Positions 9,666-17,747 of a stretch of DNA of 64,000 nt are shown in pieces. Where the stretch lies: positions 1 to 64,000 of the forward strand of contig NZ_JAYMFI010000003.1 in the NCBI RefSeq assembly GCF_035830635.1, given 5' to 3'. The translations under genes were made by a program, and so were the position numbers. This DNA comes from Adlercreutzia shanghongiae (GTDB lineage: Bacteria > Actinomycetota > Coriobacteriia > Coriobacteriales > Eggerthellaceae). Position 1 is the stretch's first letter; each line of letters begins with the position of its first letter. The notes beneath the pieces were generated by a model. That model had not been told where the DNA came from. It made no database searches and saw only the letters and a program-made list of their open reading frames with translations.

Positions 9666-10196
9666 TTACACAGTGTCGTCGCTGAGCTGCTGAAGCAACG
9701 CAGCATACCGAAATATTGCCGAAAGCGAATACATAATAGCAGAGAACGCCAGCATGCCGACGTTTAGATTTAGAGTCGGCTCAGCGATTCCATTATTGAA
9801 GACTACCGCGAAACCAAGTTCTGGAACCGGATTGAACATGAATCCAAAAGAAATAATGAAATCCAAAGCCACATACGCTAGCGCAATAATAGCAATTTGC
9901 TGCAGTCGACCTGCTTGCTGAAATGAAAAGGGAGCACCGCCTTTGTCGATTTCGTCAAACAGCCGAAAAAGATTCCACAGAATCAAAGCAGTGAACAATC
10001 CGCCTACAAACGCATAAACCGCCTCATGCGACACAAAACCCTTACCACTCGCCTCCAATGCCGCAAGCACGATAATGGACACCCATAAGATAGCGTAGAT
10101 AATTGTTGCTATCAGGAAGCAGCATCTAATTACCTTACAAGTCTTCTTCATTCTCTGTAGAGATTGTTCTATATCACGTTCGTTAAGATTGTTCAT
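9666..10196 (-). CDS. DUF2975 family four-helix membrane protein
   Basis: This 176-residue protein has four hydrophobic segments, at roughly 27-47, 60-80, 100-122 and 142-165. The first begins VIRCCFLIATIIYAILWVS and the third is IAIIALAYVALDFIISFGF. The charged segment FRLFDEIDKGGAPFSFQQAGRLQ between helices 2 and 3 resembles the conserved DUF2975 signature (a D-x-G-x-P-F element before R-hydrophobic). No enzymatic residues are apparent. It lies just downstream of the small peptide gene and a stable hairpin and directly upstream of the XRE regulator. Within this cluster it could act in immunity, export or signalling, but nothing in the sequence settles which. Confidence 0.8.
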   Translation of the reverse strand: MNNLNERDIEQSLQRMKKTCKVIRCCFLIATIIYAILWVSIIVLAALEASGKGFVSHEAVYAFVGGLFTALILWNLFRLFDEIDKGGAPFSFQQAGRLQQIAIIALAYVALDFIISFGFMFNPVPELGFAVVFNNGIAEPTLNLNVGMLAFSAIMYSLSAIFRYAALLQQLSDDTV

Positions 10197-10213
10197 AAAC
10201 CACTCTCTTCGAT

Positions 10214-10244
10214 GGGGTAAGAAGACACTACCGCTTCTTACCCC
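10214..10244 (-). other. Stable hairpin between peptide gene and DUF2975 gene
   Basis: A perfect 11-bp stem (GGGGTAAGAAG at 10214-10224 and its complement at 10234-10244) encloses a 9-base loop. No T-tract follows on either strand, so it is not a standard terminator. It separates the 28-codon peptide gene from DUF2975 and could cap the 3' end of a processed peptide mRNA, partly terminate transcription, or be an operator for the XRE regulator. Confidence 0.6.
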
Positions 10245-10254
10245 ACGACAGCAT

Positions 10255-10341
10255 CTAGATGCCCATCTTCAAGCACATCGTACCAGTTGGGCCAATAAGA
10301 TAGCAAATGCTCTGCGGCTCCACGTCGCTATAGAACAGCAT
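10255..10341 (-). CDS. 28-residue two-cysteine peptide, candidate radical SAM substrate
   Basis: The frame ATG 10341 to TAG 10255 encodes 28 residues starting MLFYSDVEP and ending CYLIGPTGTMCLKMGI, with Cys13 and Cys23. The ribosome binding site AAAGGAGGTGG (10345-10355) is close to the full anti-Shine-Dalgarno complement and ends 3 bases before the ATG (GGAGG core 6 bases away), the strongest in the neighbourhood, which is the main reason to call so short a gene. It follows the radical SAM/SPASM gene stop by 19 bases on the same strand. I infer it is a RiPP precursor: residues 1-12 would be leader and 13-28 core, with two cysteines as possible thioether donors. I do not recognise the peptide family. 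Alternatively it could be a translational-coupling leader for DUF2975. Confidence 0.6.
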   Translation of the reverse strand: MLFYSDVEPQSICYLIGPTGTMCLKMGI

Positions 10342-10360
10342 AATCCACCTCCTTTCCTGG

Positions 10361-11704
10361 TTACTCGCGGGCTAGCATTGCCTCGAAAAGGAGTCGGTAG
10401 AACTCCTTCATGAGGGCACAATAGGGATCGCGCGCTTCAACGTCGCCAGTAGCGAAGTAGGCGCGGGCGCGGCAACCGCCACCGCAGAGGTAGCGGATCT
10501 CGCAATCAGCGCAGGCGGCCAGCTCGCTCACGCGGGGCGCGGGCGGGCGTCGAGCGGCTAGGCAGTCGGGGTCTTCCACCAGCGATCCAAGACAGAACGC
10601 CTCGTGGTGCATCATGTGGCAGGGAAACACCTCGCCATCGGCCGACACGCTCACCATGGCGCAACCGGCGCCGCAGCCGCAGGTAGTCGTCAAACTCGTA
10701 CTCACCGGCGTGTCAGCCAGCACGGGCACGCCGTTGCGCCCCATAGCCAACGTCGCGCGGGCAAGACGCGCGAGAGCCGCATCGTCCGGAAGAACCGCCG
10801 CTAGCTCGTCGCTATCCACCGGCGCCGACAGCAAGCTGAGATTCATAGTGGCGCCCAAAGAATCAGCCAGGGCAATGTAATCGCCCAGAGCGTCGATATT
10901 GCCGTCATGGGCCGTCGGAATAATATGGGGCTGAATACCCGCCTCGCGAATCATTTCAACCGCGGCCACCAAACGATCGAACAGCGGCTCGCGGCGGATG
11001 ACCGGCGCCGCCTCGGCATTGGGGCCATCAAAGGACACCGACACGCGCCCCACATAGGGCGCGATAGCCTCCAGCTTCTCCGGCGTGACCGCCGTGCCGT
11101 TAGCGAGCACATCCACCGAGCCGATGCCGGCCTCGCGCACGTACGCGACGATGTCGGCCAAGTCCGCGCGCAAGAAGGGCTCGCCGCCCGAGATGACCAC
11201 GTGCTGGCACCCAGCCTCAGCGAGAGCGTCAATCACGCCGCGCAGCGCCTCCAAGCTCAAGTCCTCACGCGTGTTGCGGGCGTCCACCGCCGAGTAGCAG
11301 CCGACGCAGTTCAAGTTGCAATGGTGGGTCACATGCAGATAGGCCGATTGCAGCGGTGCAAGCGCAGACGTACCCGTCGAGGGCACCGGCCCCGCGCCCG
11401 TCGCAGCGTCTCCCGCCACACGGGGGTCCGCCACGTCCTCCCCTTCCACAACAAACCTGCCGCGGCGCAGGTGCACCGGCAGCTGCTCGTTCACCGCGGC
11501 CACCTCTTCCTCGGGCACATCCTCGGTGAACATGCGATGACACACCGCCGCGCCCTCCGACGTGAGGCCGATAGCGTAGCCAGTCGCGGTATTGCCAATC
11601 ATGGGAATAGAAAAGGGAGCATGCTCCACAACGTCAGGTCCGAACCTCACCGCACGCTCCTCTACATACGTCGGGATAGTGCAATTAGTATGCGGCAGAC
11701 GCAA
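10361..11704 (-). CDS. Radical SAM/SPASM peptide maturase
   Basis: The protein is 447 residues from TTG 11704. The radical SAM cluster motif is C129-NLN-C133-VG-C136, followed by the SAM-binding GGEPF. The C-terminus carries SPASM auxiliary-cluster cysteines (TTCGCGAGC, EVFPCH, CADCEIRYLCGGGCRA, DPYC). The first ~100 residues (GYAIGLTSEGAAVCHRMF) resemble the winged RRE/PqqD-like fold that binds leader peptides, an inference. Such enzymes install thioethers, C-C bonds or epimerise residues in ribosomal peptides; the adjacent 28-residue peptide is the obvious substrate. TTG 11704 has no good ribosome binding site; GTG 11650, preceded by GAGGAG with 6-base spacing, is an equally plausible start (429 residues). 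Gene order is maturase, peptide, DUF2975, XRE regulator. Confidence 0.88.
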   Translation of the reverse strand: MRLPHTNCTIPTYVEERAVRFGPDVVEHAPFSIPMIGNTATGYAIGLTSEGAAVCHRMFTEDVPEEEVAAVNEQLPVHLRRGRFVVEGEDVADPRVAGDAATGAGPVPSTGTSALAPLQSAYLHVTHHCNLNCVGCYSAVDARNTREDLSLEALRGVIDALAEAGCQHVVISGGEPFLRADLADIVAYVREAGIGSVDVLANGTAVTPEKLEAIAPYVGRVSVSFDGPNAEAAPVIRREPLFDRLVAAVEMIREAGIQPHIIPTAHDGNIDALGDYIALADSLGATMNLSLLSAPVDSDELAAVLPDDAALARLARATLAMGRNGVPVLADTPVSTSLTTTCGCGAGCAMVSVSADGEVFPCHMMHHEAFCLGSLVEDPDCLAARRPPAPRVSELAACADCEIRYLCGGGCRARAYFATGDVEARDPYCALMKEFYRLLFEAMLARE

Positions 11705-11840
11705 ACTGGCCTATGCTGAATTTGCCATGGTTTTTGCGTCACCTAGCAGACGACGCTATTTTTCCCATAGAGCACCAAGAAAAATTGCCTTTCAAGCACC
11801 CACCCGCGGAAACATCCATTCGCGAAAGCGCCCCTCTACG

Positions 11841-11868
11841 AAAAAGGGCCCCTCCGAAGAGGGGCCCT
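11841..11868 (-). terminator. Strong terminator downstream of the HtrA protease gene
   Basis: A perfect 10-bp stem (AGGGCCCCTC, loop TTCG) at 11845-11868 is followed by a T-run on the minus strand at 11841-11845. It lies about 70 bases past the protease stop and separates it from the radical SAM cluster. The remaining 11705-11840 bases hold no gene. Confidence 0.9.
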
Positions 11869-11938
11869 ACGGCTCAAGCTATTTCGAACCTCGCTTCCCA
11901 GGCGCGCTTCCGCTTCCCTGGAGCCACCTGGCTCGCGC

Positions 11939-13504
11939 CTAGCGGCGACGACCGAAGAGGTCTTCCAGGCTGTAGCCGTCCATCGACTGCTCCTGGCTCT
12001 GCTGCTCCTGCTTGGCCTGCTGGCTGGCGGAGTCGTCGCCCAGGGTCACCTGCACGTCTTTCTCCTGCCCGCCGCTGTTCACCGTAAGGGTCACGGTGTC
12101 GCCGGGGTTCTTAGTGCGCACATCCAGCATGAGGTCGGAGGCGCTTTCCACCGTCTGACCGTCGAAGGCAGTGATGATGTCGCCGGGAACGATGCCCGCA
12201 GCGGCGGCGCCGGAATCGGGAGTGACGGCGGCCACGTAGGCGCCGGTATCAACGGCCAGGCCGTAGCGGGAAGCCGTCTGGGCGCTCACGGTGGACAGGC
12301 TCACGCCGAGCTGGGCATGGGTCGGAGTCTCGCCGGCGATGATTTGCTGGGCCAGATTGATGGCGTAATTCACCGGAATGGCAAAGCCGACGCCGGAGTA
12401 GTTGCCGGAATACGAGGTGATCAGCGTGTTGATGCCGATGAGCTTGCCCTCGTCGTTCACCAGCGCGCCGCCGGAGTTACCGGGGTTGATGGCCGCGTCA
12501 GTCTGAATCATGTTCGGGTAGATGGTGATCTCGCCCGTGCCGCCCGCCTGGGTCGACTCGGAAGCATCCATGATCTGGGAGCGACTCGTGGCGGACACGA
12601 TGCCCGTGGCCACCGACTGCTCGAGGCCGAAGGGCGAGCCGAGCGACATGACCCACTCGCCGATGGTGAGGTTGTCGGAATCGCCCAGCTCCATCACCGT
12701 AAGCCCGCTGGCATCCTTGCACTTCAGCACAGCCACATCGGACGAGGGATCGGCGCCCACCAGCTCGGCCTCATAGGTTTCGCCGGACACCATCACGTCG
12801 AAGGCGCTGCCGCCCTCAACCACATGGTTGTTGGTGATGATGTAGCCGTCTTCGGTCAGCACGACGCCGGAGCCCTGGGAGTAGGCCTGCAAATTGCTGC
12901 CCTCGCCGCCCTGGCCGTAGCCATAGCCGAAGTACTGGCTCATAACGTCGTTGCCCGAAGCCTCGGCGTACACCGTGATGGCAGCCACCGAAGGCAGACA
13001 CTTGGCGGAAACGGCCTCGGCCAGCGTCGGGTCATCCGAAGGGGAGATGACCGTCGTCTCGCCGGTGGTCGGATCGGTAATGACCTCGGCGGCACCGGAA
13101 TTGCCGCCGCCGCTCATAGCGCCGGTTACGCCCCAAATGCCGAAGGCGAGCACACAGGCCACCAGCGCGCCGGCAAAGGCGATGAGAAAGGTCTTGCCGC
13201 CGCCTTTGGGCGCGGCATGCTGGGCATGCATGACAACAGGCTCGGCTTCATAGGTCTGGTGGGGGTTGTACGTGTGCTGGGCCGCGCCGGGCGCCTGCTG
13301 GGCCGTGTAACCGTAACCAGGCTGGGACTGGGCTCCGTAGGCCTGGCCGCCATAGGGCTGGGCGGAGGGCTGCCCCTGAGGTGCCGGGGCCGCCGGCTGC
13401 GTCGGCTGCAGCGGCGTGGGCTGGGGGCTTGTCGGCTGAGAGCCCAGAGGCTGGCCGTCTCCCTGACCGCCCAAGGGGGCGGGGGTGTTGTTCATATCGG
13501 TCAT
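11939..13504 (-). CDS. htrA: HtrA/DegP-type membrane-anchored serine protease with PDZ domain
   Basis: This envelope quality-control protease has a Pro/Gln/Tyr-rich cytoplasmic N-terminus of about 100 residues, one membrane helix (FLIAFAGALVACVLAFGIWG), a trypsin-like domain and a C-terminal PDZ domain (GIVPGDIITAFDGQTVES). The catalytic triad is visible: His227 (TNNHVV), Asp256 (SSDVAVLK) and Ser344 (GNSGGALV). The start at ATG 13504 is chosen because GAAGGAG lies 6 bases upstream; the longer frame from TTG 13519 would include that site. The Q/P-rich N-terminus is typical of actinobacterial HtrA. It is monocistronic, with its own terminator at 11841-11868. Confidence 0.95.
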   Translation of the reverse strand: MTDMNNTPAPLGGQGDGQPLGSQPTSPQPTPLQPTQPAAPAPQGQPSAQPYGGQAYGAQSQPGYGYTAQQAPGAAQHTYNPHQTYEAEPVVMHAQHAAPKGGGKTFLIAFAGALVACVLAFGIWGVTGAMSGGGNSGAAEVITDPTTGETTVISPSDDPTLAEAVSAKCLPSVAAITVYAEASGNDVMSQYFGYGYGQGGEGSNLQAYSQGSGVVLTEDGYIITNNHVVEGGSAFDVMVSGETYEAELVGADPSSDVAVLKCKDASGLTVMELGDSDNLTIGEWVMSLGSPFGLEQSVATGIVSATSRSQIMDASESTQAGGTGEITIYPNMIQTDAAINPGNSGGALVNDEGKLIGINTLITSYSGNYSGVGFAIPVNYAINLAQQIIAGETPTHAQLGVSLSTVSAQTASRYGLAVDTGAYVAAVTPDSGAAAAGIVPGDIITAFDGQTVESASDLMLDVRTKNPGDTVTLTVNSGGQEKDVQVTLGDDSASQQAKQEQQSQEQSMDGYSLEDLFGRRR

Positions 13505-13684
13505 CGAAGTCTCCTTCAACAGAGGGGTTTCCCTTGTGCTGCGCCAAACCTTAGCACGCCCCTAGACGTTTCCACCGACATGGCAACCCTTCGTCACGCT
13601 TGCGTCACGGATATACACCAAACGGTGTACTTCCAAAGCCACCCCGGCGGTGCGCCTCGCGGCCCCAAGAGCACCGGGATATAG

Positions 13685-14656
13685 CTAGAACAGCTCCGAA
13701 GGCGCAACGCCAATGGGGCCGACGGCAATAACGCCGTCGTTCCACACTACCTCCGTGACCGAGCCGTTCTTGATTTTGGGCGAGTCGCCCACGCGGTCGC
13801 GCGCGTACAGGAACACCACCGAGCGGATGAGCAGCGCATGGCTCACCACGAGCACGTTGCCGCCGCCGCGCCGCTCCACCGAGCGGCCGCAGTCTTCCAG
13901 AAACGACCCAATGCGCCCAGCAATGGCCGCGAAGTTCTCGGCCCGCCGGGTGCTGTCGCGCTTTGCCAAGTAATCGGCGATCTCGTCAAGGCGACGATTT
14001 TGGTCCTGACGGGGAAGGTCATCGCCGAACAGATCGAACAGACGGTTGCGCATGCGCAGAGCAGGCTCGCCTTCCAAATCGCCGAAACACCATTCGCGCA
14101 GCCGCGTGTCGGTGCGCACGGGAAGCGGCGCGGCCAGACGGGGGCCGAACCGATGGGTGGCCAGCGCGTAGGCCGGGTAATCGACCCATTCCAGCTCGTC
14201 CATCGCCGGCTCCCAGCCCTCGGAAAGGGCAAGCCATCGCTCGTCAGCAGGCGGCGTCCTATCGCTATCAGCCACCAAGGAATGGGGCCTGAGACATCCC
14301 CGCGAGCGCAAAAACTCCTCGATGGCGAGCGTGCGATCTTCCTCATCGGCAATGCCCCAGCCGAACAGCTCGTCAAGGGCGTCGGCCTTCACCTGATCGC
14401 TGGGAATGGGCAGGCCGCTCTGCAGCCGCACGCGCTCGTTTTCGCGCGCCTCCAAAGCGATGGAGAGCGTGTCCTGGGCGCGGCCCGCATCGCTCACGCA
14501 CGCGCCGACGAAGTTCACTTTTGCCAAACCCTGGCCCAACTTGTAGGCATCGTAAATGCCCGCGGAAGTAAGCGGCGCGTCGCACCAGCCCTGAACCAAG
14601 CTCCGCACGTTGAAGAGAGTTTCGCCATGGCGGGCGAAGTAGAACGTAACCGTCAC
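13685..14656 (-). CDS. Histidine phosphatase superfamily (phosphoglycerate-mutase-like) protein
   Basis: The catalytic signature R9-H10-G11-E12 lies in FARHGETLFN, with QGWCDAPLTSAG following as in phosphoglycerate-mutase-like enzymes. The second histidine is in VVSHALLIRSVVF near the C-terminus. At 323 residues it is longer than the usual ~200, with an insert between the two halves (about residues 100-200) that I cannot assign. It starts at GTG 14656 behind AAAGGGGGG. The substrate cannot be read from sequence; small phosphorylated metabolites or cofactor intermediates are typical. It appears to be transcribed alone. Confidence 0.85.
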   Translation of the reverse strand: MTVTFYFARHGETLFNVRSLVQGWCDAPLTSAGIYDAYKLGQGLAKVNFVGACVSDAGRAQDTLSIALEARENERVRLQSGLPIPSDQVKADALDELFGWGIADEEDRTLAIEEFLRSRGCLRPHSLVADSDRTPPADERWLALSEGWEPAMDELEWVDYPAYALATHRFGPRLAAPLPVRTDTRLREWCFGDLEGEPALRMRNRLFDLFGDDLPRQDQNRRLDEIADYLAKRDSTRRAENFAAIAGRIGSFLEDCGRSVERRGGGNVLVVSHALLIRSVVFLYARDRVGDSPKIKNGSVTEVVWNDGVIAVGPIGVAPSELF

Positions 14657-14917
14657 GACAGACCCCCCTTTCAGACGCAGCGATTCCTACCGACGACGCG
14701 GTCGCGGAGGCGGAAGCTACCGGAGGGCTGTGCCATCGCGCGCACCACAATGGCGCGCTTTAAACTGTGTCATTATGCGCCGCCTGAAGGCACAATGCAA
14801 GCGCCGCCGCGAAACCCGACGCGCCGCTTTCGCGACCCCCAGCACCTTCCGCCGCGCGCCGCGCGCCGCCGCAGCCTGCGCCGCACCAAGGAGCAAACCA
14901 TACCTTACTAAGGAGCA

Positions 14918-15010
14918 AGCCATACAAAAGTGCACTTATCTCCTTACGCAACGGTAGTTGGAGGCACTTCTGTATGGTTTGCAGGAAGTAAACCATACTT
15001 TTGCATGGTT
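14918..15010. repeat. Dispersed palindromic repeat, degenerate copy 1
   Basis: These 93 bases align without large gaps to 32161-32253. Shared blocks include ATACAAAAGTGCA, CTCCT, TTGGA, TGTATGG and a terminal GTTT. The copy is degenerate: its outer arms no longer pair perfectly. A further AAGGAGCAA-CCATAC segment is directly duplicated just upstream (14887 and 14910). The whole gap 14657-15127 contains no gene. Confidence 0.7.
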
Positions 15011-15127
15011 TTTGGATATGCGGCTGGAGCGATAGCGGATGTCGCGGGCGCGAACCGGCGCGAACCGGCGCGGGCGGGGGCGGCGCGGGCGGTAGCCGGT
15101 GCGGCCGCCGCATAAGGCTCCGGCAGA

Positions 15128-15901
15128 TTAGTCGCGGTCGTAGTTGGAGAGGAAGGCGCGCGTGCGGTCGTGCTGGGGGTTGTTGATGACCTCGTGAGCC
15201 GAACCTTGCTCGACAATGACGCCGCCGTCCATGAAGATGAGGTGGTCTGCCACATCGCGGGCAAATCCCATCTCGTGGGTGACGATGACCATAGTCATGT
15301 GCTCGGCCGCCAAATCGCGTATGACCTTCAGCACCTCGCGGGTCAGTTCCGGGTCAAGGGCGCTCGTCGGTTCGTCGAAGAACAACACGTCGGGATTCAT
15401 CGCCATGGCGCGGGCGATGGCCACGCGCTGCTGCTGACCGCCGGACAAGTCGCATGGCACCATGGACTCCTTGTCTGCCAGCCCCATGCGGGCCAAAAGC
15501 TCGCGCCCGCGAGCCAGCGCCTCGTCCTTGGGCATTTTCTGCACGCAGATGAGCGCATCGGTGACGTTTTGCAGCACGGTGTAGTGCGGGAACAGGTTGA
15601 AGTTTTGGAACACGAGGCCGAAGCGGGTCTTGGCCTGGGCGATGACATCCTTGCCCCCGTAGACCGCGCGGCCCTCGCCGTTGTTCGCGCACACCACCAA
15701 ATCGCCGTAAGACAAATCCCCCGAGTCCAGCGTTTCCAGCAGCGCCATGCACCGAAGAAGCGTCGACTTACCGCCGCCGGAGGGCCCGATAATGGCCAGC
15801 ACGTCGCCCGCATTCACCGTGAGCGAAATGTCCTTCAGAACCTCGTTGGCCCCAAAGGCCTTCTTGCCGTTCGTGAGGCTGACAACAGCTTTGCTTTCCA
15901 T
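15128..15901 (-). CDS. Polar amino-acid ABC transporter, ATP-binding protein
   Basis: This 257-residue ATPase of the GlnQ/HisP class has Walker A GPSGGGKST, Q-loop VFQNFNLFPH, signature LSGGQQQRVAIARAMA, Walker B VLFFDEPTSALDPE and the switch histidine in IVTHEMGFA. It powers uptake by the permease and binding protein encoded immediately upstream. A 20-residue insert after strand 3 (VVCANNGEGRAVYGGKD) is longer than in GlnQ. ATG 15901 follows AGGAGG by 7 bases and lies 10 bases after the permease stop, so translation is likely linked. Confidence 0.95.
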   Translation of the reverse strand: MESKAVVSLTNGKKAFGANEVLKDISLTVNAGDVLAIIGPSGGGKSTLLRCMALLETLDSGDLSYGDLVVCANNGEGRAVYGGKDVIAQAKTRFGLVFQNFNLFPHYTVLQNVTDALICVQKMPKDEALARGRELLARMGLADKESMVPCDLSGGQQQRVAIARAMAMNPDVLFFDEPTSALDPELTREVLKVIRDLAAEHMTMVIVTHEMGFARDVADHLIFMDGGVIVEQGSAHEVINNPQHDRTRAFLSNYDRD

Positions 15902-15911
15902 GAAACGCCTC

Positions 15912-16565
15912 CTAGTCGTGGTAGTAATCGAGACGCTTCTCGACGCGGTTCAAGATGAATTCAATGAGCAGGCAGAACACCCAGTAAATGAGCGCCGCGA
16001 TAGCGTAGGGAATCATGGAAACCTCGCTGGCCGCCAAGGCCTTGGCGGCGGAGAACATCTCCATGATGCCAAGCACGAAGGCCAGCGACGTATCCTTCAC
16101 CAGCGTGATGACCTCGTTGCCCATGGCCGGCAGAATGCGCTTGATTACCTGGGGCAGCACGATCTTCATGAAGGTTTGGGCCTTGGTGTAGCCGAGCACC
16201 TCGGCCGCCTCGTACTGACCGCGCGGGATGGACTGGATGCCCGAGCGGTAGATTTCCGCGAAATAGGCGGCGTAGTTCAAAATGAAGCCGATGGCGCAGG
16301 CCCAAAACTTCCAATCGCTGCCCATGCTCAGGCCAAACAGATAGTAGGGACCGAACATAATGGCCATCAGCTGCAGCATGAGCGGCGTACCGCGCAGGAT
16401 GGAGATGTAGAGCTGCGCGAGCCAGGCTAACGGCTTGAACTTGCTCATGCGCGCCAGCGCGACCACCACGCCCAAGGGCAGCGACCCCACCAGCGTGATC
16501 ACGAAAATCTCCGCCGTTAACGCGAAGCCCTCCATGAGGATGCCCATCATGACCGAGAACTCCAT
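15912..16565 (-). CDS. Polar amino-acid ABC transporter permease
   Basis: This 217-residue inner-membrane subunit has about five hydrophobic segments and the HisM/GlnP family EAA loop near the end (EAAEVLGYTKAQTFMKIVLPQVIKR). The start at ATG 16565 is preferred to GTG 16571 because AGGAA lies 6 bases upstream. It is the second gene of the binding protein-permease-ATPase operon. A hairpin (AGGGC-AAGGC against GCCT-CGCCCT) in the 122-base gap upstream probably allows higher expression of the binding protein than of the membrane parts. Its partner is most likely itself as a homodimer, since no second permease is present. Confidence 0.93.
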   Translation of the reverse strand: MEFSVMMGILMEGFALTAEIFVITLVGSLPLGVVVALARMSKFKPLAWLAQLYISILRGTPLMLQLMAIMFGPYYLFGLSMGSDWKFWACAIGFILNYAAYFAEIYRSGIQSIPRGQYEAAEVLGYTKAQTFMKIVLPQVIKRILPAMGNEVITLVKDTSLAFVLGIMEMFSAAKALAASEVSMIPYAIAALIYWVFCLLIEFILNRVEKRLDYYHD

Positions 16566-16687
16566 CTCCACTTCCTCTCATTTCGCTTTCAAGCGACCGA
16601 AAGGGCAAGGCCCAAAACCGAGCCTCGCCCTCCCTTGATTCCTGTAATGCCTTGCGGACAGCCTGCCCGCAAAGATGTTTCTAACTG

Positions 16688-17539
16688 TTAGTCGACCAAC
16701 ACCCAGTTGTCGATCGTGATGCCGTACTCGCCCCACTTCTCGCACAACTGCGCGATGGTGCCGTCGTCGTACATCTCCTTCAGGGTCTTGGAAACCGCGT
16801 CAGCCATCTCCGTATCACCCTTCTTGAAGCCCACGGCGTAGTTCTCCGCGGACAAAGGCTCCAGCTTCATAAACATATCCGGCTTAGCGGACATCTGGTA
16901 GTCGGCAATGGAAAGGTCGCAGGCCACAGCGTCAACAGCGCCAGACTCCAGCTGCATGAACGCGTTGTTGTAATCGCCGATGGTCTGCACCTTGCCGCCG
17001 GCGAAGGTGTCGGCCAGGGCCTTCTGGCCCTCTTCGTCCTCAAGCACCTCGAGGGCGGCGGAGTCCACCTGGGTCATGACGTTCTTGCCCGCCAGATCCT
17101 CCAGGGTGTTGATGCCAGAATCCTTCTTCACCACCACGACCTGCTCGTTGTGCATGTAGGGCTTCGAGAAAGTGTATTTGCCCTCGCGGCCCTCCATGGT
17201 AAAGCCGTTCCAAATGCAGTTGATGGTGCCCTGGTTCAGCAGCGCGTCCTTGGCGTCCCAATCGATGGCCTCAAGCTCGAGATTCCAGTTGTTGCGAGCG
17301 GCCACCTGGCTTGCCAGGTCGATGTCGAATCCGGTCAGGTTGCCGTCATCGCCGATGAAGCCGTAGGGCGGATAGGCATTGTCCAGGCCCACGATGAGCG
17401 TGGGGGCATCGGCGTTGGTGGCAGCACCGTCGGCGGCGTTGTCGCTGGCGGCGTCGTTGCTGCCGGAGCAGCCCGCCAGAAGCGCAGCGCCCAGGCACAG
17501 AGCCGCGGCAAAGGCGGCAATCTTCGTCAGTTTCTTCAT
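16688..17539 (-). CDS. Amino-acid ABC transporter substrate-binding lipoprotein
   Basis: The lipoprotein signal MKKLTKIAAFAAALCLGAAL ends in lipobox LLAGC, so the mature protein is anchored through that cysteine. The body is a bacterial type-3 solute-binding fold (VGLDNAYPPYGFIGDDG, LTGFDIDLA, WNGFTMEGREGKYTFSKPYM). These resemble GlnH/FliY-type binders of polar amino acids; the exact ligand cannot be read. The start at ATG 17539 is chosen because GGGAGG precedes it and the signal peptide begins there; the frame extends 16 codons further upstream without support. It is the first gene of the operon; TATACT at 17628-17633 (minus strand) is a candidate -10 box, with a weak -35. Confidence 0.94.
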   Translation of the reverse strand: MKKLTKIAAFAAALCLGAALLAGCSGSNDAASDNAADGAATNADAPTLIVGLDNAYPPYGFIGDDGNLTGFDIDLASQVAARNNWNLELEAIDWDAKDALLNQGTINCIWNGFTMEGREGKYTFSKPYMHNEQVVVVKKDSGINTLEDLAGKNVMTQVDSAALEVLEDEEGQKALADTFAGGKVQTIGDYNNAFMQLESGAVDAVACDLSIADYQMSAKPDMFMKLEPLSAENYAVGFKKGDTEMADAVSKTLKEMYDDGTIAQLCEKWGEYGITIDNWVLVD

Positions 17540-17688
17540 TACGTCCTCCCTCAAAGAGCTCAAGGAAGGCGCTTCCGCCTTCCTCACTTTACTTCTTTAC
17601 TGTACTAAAGTACCGAAAGTGTTGGTGAGTATAACACACCCTGAATGAGAGCAAAGCGAAACCTTGCGAATGGATAGCTTTCAATACA

Positions 17689-17722
17689 GCTCTGGGCCGC
17701 CCGATTGCGGACGGCCCAGAGC
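17689..17722 (-). terminator. Hairpin terminator after the FAD reductase gene
   Basis: A perfect 11-bp stem (GCTCTGGGCCG and its complement) with a 12-base loop lies 26 bases past the stop of the flavoprotein gene. It lacks a strong T-run, so termination may be partial. It also insulates the ABC transporter promoter. Confidence 0.55.
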
Positions 17723-17747
17723 CAAAAGGGAGGGCGAAGGAGGTGGG

